Below, piece by piece: positions 6,486-12,186 of a stretch of 12,186 bases of DNA; within the stretch, counting starts at the first letter, position 1; every line of letters begins with the position of its first letter. The notes below the pieces were generated by a model. That model did no database searches. It worked only from the letters and a program-made list of their open reading frames with translations, and was not told the DNA's origin. The position numbers were made by a program, and so were the translations under genes. Origin of the DNA: Coriobacteriaceae bacterium (GTDB taxonomy: Bacteria; Actinomycetota; Coriobacteriia; Coriobacteriales; Eggerthellaceae); NCBI GenBank assembly GCA_015062635.1, contig SUUF01000060.1:1-12186 (forward strand), in the 5' to 3' direction.

Positions 6486-8357
6486 TTATTCGGCTTCAGC
6501 CTCTTCCTCTTCGTCGACAGGCGCAGCCTGCGCATCCGCATTCGCGGCAGGCGCCGAATCGTCATCCGAGGCAGCAGCCTCTTCGCCGATGCCGTCAACG
6601 GGGCTCGTCGGATCGTCCTCGGTGTACGAAAGCGTGACCTCGTCGCCCACCTTGTAGCCCACGATCTCGATGAGGCCGGGCAAGCTCAGGTCGTAGATAC
6701 GGTCGTCGCCCTTCAGCGTGATGTAGAAGTGCGAGTTGCCGTCGATGACCGCCTGCGCCATCGTCTCGATGGTGCCGGTGACCGTCTGGCCGCTGGAGGC
6801 AGCGCCAGAACCCTTGGCCGAGATGCCATTCGTGGCCAGCAGCGCCTTGTAGGTCTTCTGGCATTCGTTCACGGTATCGCCCGTCGCCACGTTCTGGTAG
6901 CGCTGGATGTCGATCATCGCGAACTTCTTCACCAGACCCGCGCCGTCCTTCAAGGCCATGAAATACGTGGGCTGGTTGTTGATGTTCAGAAGCAGCGGGA
7001 AGGTCGCCACATACCGGAGGTTCTGGACCTGGCCTTCAGCCGAGTTCATCGCCGAGATCTCGGTCGCGCCCGAAACGGGATAGAAGTGCGATTCGCCCGT
7101 GCGCTGGTTGATGAGCACGAAACCGATGATGGAGTTGTCGGCCGTCGCCGAGGTGACGCCCGTGTACAGCCACACGTCATCGTCCTTCGCGATGTAGTTG
7201 TAGCCGGCCATGCCGTTGCTGCCCGGGGTCGTCTGCTTCACGCCGGTCTGGCCGAGCCACGAGTTCAGCCAGCCGTTCAGATACAGGCCGCTCCAGTTGT
7301 ACTGCATGATAAGCAGGTCGGACGGGAACACGCGGTCGACCCACTGCGGCACGTCCTCGAGCTTGTACAGCGTATGCTCGCCGGTCTCGGCATCGACTAG
7401 CACGGCCTCCTTGATGGTCTGGCCGCCGAAAAGCCCGATCGTGAAGTCGAGCACCGGGCACACCCACCAGGGGTGCCCCTCTTCGTCGATCTCGAACGAT
7501 TTCTCATCGAACATCTTGAAGGGGTAGGCCAGCTGCACATAGCGGTCGATGTTGCGGTCGAACGGCTCGGACTGCGAGTAGAACATCGCACCGGCATCGC
7601 GCACGACCTTCGTGTCCTGCGTCGTCATGTCAACCAAGACGTATCCCGGCAAACCGGTGCTCATCTGATTGATCCACTTGAAGAAGTCGGCATACCCCAA
7701 CGGGCTCACACGCACCGGCGTGCCCTGGTAGTTGATCTGCGAATACAGCGGCGAAATCTCGAACTGGCTCACGTACTCGGGAATCTCGCCCAGGGTACGG
7801 TTGCCCAGCAGCGCCGCGGAATCGCGGTCGATGACGGGAATCTGCTTGTAGTTGACCTCTTGGATGTCGGTCGCGAAATCGTATTCCTGGGTCTGCAACA
7901 CGTTTGCGTACCGCGCCGCATTGCCCGGGATGATGCTCCACGAGGCAATGCCGCCGATGAGGACGAGCGCCAAAATGATGATGGGGATGAACGAGAGCTT
8001 CTTGAACAGGCTAGAGCGTTTCGCCGCCTTCATCTCGTCATGTTCGTCATGCTCGGCTTTGCGCGATAGGAAGCGGAGACCCAAGAACGACGGGAGCAAG
8101 ATGACGATGGCGATAAACCACCACATGTCGACGCTGTGGATGTTGATGGCCGGATGGAACCACCAATACGCAAACCCGATGACCAGCACCGCGATAATGG
8201 CGATGATGATCTTCTGCGCGGTGGTCATCGGCTTGCGCTCACGCGCCACCGCCGACGAGAAGTCGGGCGTCTCGACGTTCACCCCGAAGCCGTTCAGGAT
8301 GTCCTTCCAGTTGAGATTCCCCATATTGGGGATGTTCGGTCCGGCGGTCTCTGCCAA
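6486..8357 (-). CDS. Conserved-looking three-pass membrane protein with large external domain, function unknown
   Basis: I do not recognise this 623-residue protein. Three hydrophobic helices lie at about 49-67, 78-97 and 121-143. The basic stretch before the first (ARERK) and the basic loop between the second and third (SRKAEHDEHDEMKAAKR) suggest that the N terminus and loop are inside. The remaining roughly 480 residues would then be outside. The outer part is rich in aromatic residues and has no catalytic motif I can name. Residues 522-580 (from SGQTVTGTIE) read like a small beta-barrel or OB-type domain. The end, 581-623, is an acidic Asp/Glu/Ala tail. The start is a TTG at 8357 with AAAGGGG 5 nt before it; a TTG at 8372 would hide that site inside the gene. 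The gene lies 83 bp behind acnA on the same strand and could be cotranscribed. An envelope role is a guess from topology only. Confidence 0.85.
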   Translation of the reverse strand: MAETAGPNIPNMGNLNWKDILNGFGVNVETPDFSSAVARERKPMTTAQKIIIAIIAVLVIGFAYWWFHPAINIHSVDMWWFIAIVILLPSFLGLRFLSRKAEHDEHDEMKAAKRSSLFKKLSFIPIIILALVLIGGIASWSIIPGNAARYANVLQTQEYDFATDIQEVNYKQIPVIDRDSAALLGNRTLGEIPEYVSQFEISPLYSQINYQGTPVRVSPLGYADFFKWINQMSTGLPGYVLVDMTTQDTKVVRDAGAMFYSQSEPFDRNIDRYVQLAYPFKMFDEKSFEIDEEGHPWWVCPVLDFTIGLFGGQTIKEAVLVDAETGEHTLYKLEDVPQWVDRVFPSDLLIMQYNWSGLYLNGWLNSWLGQTGVKQTTPGSNGMAGYNYIAKDDDVWLYTGVTSATADNSIIGFVLINQRTGESHFYPVSGATEISAMNSAEGQVQNLRYVATFPLLLNINNQPTYFMALKDGAGLVKKFAMIDIQRYQNVATGDTVNECQKTYKALLATNGISAKGSGAASSGQTVTGTIETMAQAVIDGNSHFYITLKGDDRIYDLSLPGLIEIVGYKVGDEVTLSYTEDDPTSPVDGIGEEAAASDDDSAPAANADAQAAPVDEEEEAEAE

Positions 8358-8393
8358 AGCTACCCCTTTCAATTAGGTGTGGCCGGTTTTCAC

Positions 8394-8413
8394 GCACGGG
8401 CAATGCCCCGTGC
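8394..8413 (-). other. Hairpin between acnA and the membrane-protein gene
   Basis: A 7-bp perfect stem, GCACGGG/CCCGTGC (8394-8400 with 8407-8413), has a 6-nt loop. No U-tract follows on either strand, so it is not a typical terminator. It could be an RNA-processing or stability element within an acnA transcript that continues downstream. Confidence 0.4.
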
Positions 8414-8440
8414 TCAGCTTGATATCCCCGATATCCTACC

Positions 8441-11086
<2,646 letters not shown>

Positions 11087-11110
11087 GTGTAACCCATCTC
11101 TTCGTCGCGT

Positions 11111-11172
11111 CTGCCGCAGGTCAACCCCGCGGCAGAATCCTGCACCTATATCGCAGGATACACCCGCGATAT
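11111..11172 (-). promoter_or_regulatory. Two dyad-symmetric elements in the acnA leader
   Basis: One dyad pairs ATATCGC (11148-11154) with GCGATAT (11166-11172); two more matched GG/CC positions inside make a 25-bp operator-like palindrome. The second pairs CTGCCGC (11111-11117) with GCGGCAG (11129-11135) and includes an inner GGT/ACC. Both lie between the predicted transcription start (about 11218) and the acnA ATG. They could therefore act as RNA hairpins or as repressor sites. Neither has a U-tract. Confidence 0.5.
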
Positions 11173-11224
11173 GCCGGAAGCAGCCGCTCGGCCCATGCCA
11201 TCTGCATATGCTGCTGAAATTGAG

Positions 11225-11233
11225 TGTATAGCA
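11225..11233 (-). promoter_or_regulatory. Predicted extended -10 promoter of acnA
   Basis: The minus strand reads TGCTATACA, a TGn-extended -10, with no good -35. The start would be near 11218, giving a leader of about 131 nt. The upstream side abuts the terminator of the preceding gene, so acnA needs a promoter here. Confidence 0.5.
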
Positions 11234-11250
11234 TACCTTAGGATGCAACG

Positions 11251-11279
11251 AAAAGCGCCGGACGTTCCACGTCCGGCGC
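11251..11279 (-). terminator. Intrinsic terminator of the HEAT-like gene
   Basis: A perfect 10-bp GC-rich stem (11255-11264 with 11270-11279) has a 5-nt loop and is followed directly on the minus strand by TTTTCGTT. It lies 22 bp past the stop at 11302 and separates that gene from acnA. Confidence 0.9.
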
Positions 11280-11301
11280 CCATCAAGCTGTGATGTTCAA
11301 A

Positions 11302-11904
11302 TTACGAGACGTTCTCGACGATCTGCTTCGCGCGAACGCCCAAAACGCCCTTTGCATTCGCCGCGTCGAAAGACATGCGCTGCTTCAAGCCCGCCTTTGC
11401 TTCATCGGTAATCTTCCCCTTCGAGAAGTCGATAATCGCCACGAGCATATCCTGGAACGCAGGGTCGCCATGGTAGCACTGCATGCCCTCGTCGATAAGC
11501 GGCCACACCTTTTCGCACCGCTTCTCGGTTGTGGCTCCCAACGCGCAAAGGAATCGCATGGCGCCGAGGTGCAGCAAGTCGTTCCCCTCATCGAACAACG
11601 CGATTTCCGCGCCCTCGATGCCCTTGTCGCACGCGCGCGAATCAACCGGAACCATACGCGTCAAGGCCTCGAGGCATTCCCACCGGGTCTGGATTTCAGG
11701 GCGACTCAAAGCATCAACCATATCGGCGATATACGGCCCAAGCACTTCTGGATTCGTTTTCGCGATTTCGCTCATGACGCTGGCCGCTTTCTGCCGGTTG
11801 CGTCGCGACGACCCTTCGAGTTGCTCAACGGTTTTCTGCAAGATGTCCCCGCTGGCGATGCATGCGGCAGCGAGTTCTCTTGTCTCATCAGTTTTCTCGC
11901 TCAC
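11302..11904 (-). CDS. HEAT/ARM-like helical repeat protein, function unknown
   Basis: This 200-residue, apparently all-helical, soluble protein has no signal peptide or membrane segment. Residues 22-85 look like two HEAT-type helical hairpins (LQKTVEQLEGSSRRNRQKAA; VLGPYIADMVDALSRPEIQT), and weaker repeats continue to about 160. Six cysteines (C15, C77, C92, C120, C130, C143) are scattered without a CxxC pair. Such scaffolds usually bind other proteins; there is no catalytic motif. The start is GTG at 11904, with AGGAGGGG a few bases upstream, and a TATAAT-type promoter lies 42 bp further back. A strong terminator follows, so it is a single-gene unit and not in an operon with acnA. I cannot give a function. 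The HEAT reading comes from pattern and composition only; TPR-like or another alpha-solenoid class is possible. Confidence 0.8.
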   Translation of the reverse strand: MSEKTDETRELAAACIASGDILQKTVEQLEGSSRRNRQKAASVMSEIAKTNPEVLGPYIADMVDALSRPEIQTRWECLEALTRMVPVDSRACDKGIEGAEIALFDEGNDLLHLGAMRFLCALGATTEKRCEKVWPLIDEGMQCYHGDPAFQDMLVAIIDFSKGKITDEAKAGLKQRMSFDAANAKGVLGVRAKQIVENVS

Positions 11905-11945
11905 TGACCCCTCCTAACTCCGACGTCAGTAAAAGCACCCATTCG

Positions 11946-11974
11946 ATTATACAACGCCAAAACATGAACAAAAA
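11946..11974 (-). promoter_or_regulatory. Predicted promoter of the HEAT-like gene
   Basis: A perfect TATAAT on the minus strand (11946-11951) lies 17 bp from TTTTTG (11969-11974), a poor -35. A start near 11939 gives a leader of about 34 nt ending in a strong AGGAGGGG site. The stretch 11975-12100 behind it holds nothing else I can support. Confidence 0.6.
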
Positions 11975-12100
11975 AGATGCCACAACGCAGAACCCATTAC
12001 GAGTGGCCACGCATATTCTCGTATATGACCATTGGAATTGCGGAAAACAAGAGTTGTAAGCGGTTTGAGTGTGGATGCAGTTGCCAAAGTATCGCCCGAA

Positions 12101-12135
12101 GGGAAAAAGGAAACGCCCCGCATGAGCGCGACGCC
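12101..12135 (-). terminator. Predicted terminator of a minus-strand gene entering from the right edge
   Basis: On the minus strand an imperfect stem (12126-12135 with 12112-12121, one mismatch, three G-U pairs, ATGA/TCAT loop) is followed by TCCTTTTTCCC (T run at 12104-12108). It sits immediately after a TAG at 12136-12138, which is where a terminator for a minus-strand gene would be expected. Confidence 0.55.
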
Positions 12136-12186
12136 CTATCCTCCCACCGGCTTCCCCGGCAGTACTTTCGGCGAGGCGGGGCTTAA
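12136..12186 (-). CDS. Probable C-terminal end of a minus-strand gene cut by the window edge
   Basis: Sixteen codons read LSPASPKVLPGKPVGG and then TAG. The main support is the terminator-like hairpin and U-tract directly after the stop, plus the shared strand with the neighbouring genes. The fragment is too short to identify. The competing reading is a plus-strand gene starting with ATG at 12122 (MSATPYPPTG...). That reading has a poorly spaced AAGGA, and its start codon would lie in the hairpin loop. Confidence 0.4.
   Translation of the reverse strand, partial: LSPASPKVLPGKPVGG

Noticed and set aside
6444..7400. A 318-codon plus-strand frame opposite the membrane-protein gene
   Set aside because: It begins in the terminator palindrome and has the Arg/Val/His-rich composition of an antisense frame with no recognisable domain.
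8418..8440. Two GATATC sites close together after acnA
   Set aside because: Each is a six-base palindrome and the spacing has no stem or known regulator match; most likely chance.
11087..11248. A 54-codon N-terminal extension of aconitase
   Set aside because: It would start upstream of the predicted promoter -10 and make AcnA longer than its family at a non-conserved end.
11977..12186. A plus-strand open frame running off the right edge (from 11977)
   Set aside because: It has no ribosome binding site and no protein-like pattern, and its start lies just behind the promoter of the minus-strand HEAT-like gene.

Overview
The window is a stretch of ordinary-looking chromosome from a high-GC Gram-positive bacterium, most likely an anaerobic gut member of the Coriobacteriia (Eggerthellales/Slackia-like). 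This rests on the GC-rich third codon positions, the strong Shine-Dalgarno sites, TTG and GTG starts, the L10/L12 protein sequences, and an exported NlpC/P60 protein with YTGK...DYTVSY-type Ig-like repeats. The genus is an inference; there is no 16S rRNA or similar marker here. I see no tRNA, rRNA, CRISPR array, insertion sequence or phage gene.

Layout, left to right. Positions 10-837 (-) hold rhamnulose-1-phosphate aldolase (rhaD), divergent from a YqeY-family protein at 1028-1471 (+). A perfect 13-bp terminator hairpin separates yqeY from a convergent exported NlpC/P60 peptidase at 1555-3771 (-), which has SH3-like and Ig-like domains. Next come rplL (3933-4307, -) and rplJ (4389-4910, -). 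They form a self-contained two-gene unit with its own consensus promoter, a leader of about 218 nt containing an attenuator-like hairpin, two hairpins between the genes and a final terminator. Divergent from rplJ is an exported coiled-coil M23 metallopeptidase (5331-6398, +). A shared terminator follows, then a three-pass membrane protein of unknown function (6486-8357, -), aconitase acnA (8441-11086, -) with a structured leader, and a HEAT-like helical protein (11302-11904, -). At the right edge, a minus-strand terminator and 16 codons suggest the end of another minus-strand gene.

How the genes relate. Two cell-wall hydrolases flank rplJL, but each has its own signals and nothing links them mechanistically. 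AcnA and the membrane protein downstream of it may be cotranscribed, because there is an 83-nt gap with no convincing terminator. The other genes appear to be separate transcription units. The most interesting content is regulatory RNA: the rplJ leader with a possible antiterminator pairing, the rplJ-rplL intercistronic hairpins and the acnA leader dyads. The uncharacterised membrane protein and HEAT-like protein are also of interest. I do not see a convincing new multi-gene system. Most long alternative reading frames are antisense shadows caused by GC-rich codon use.
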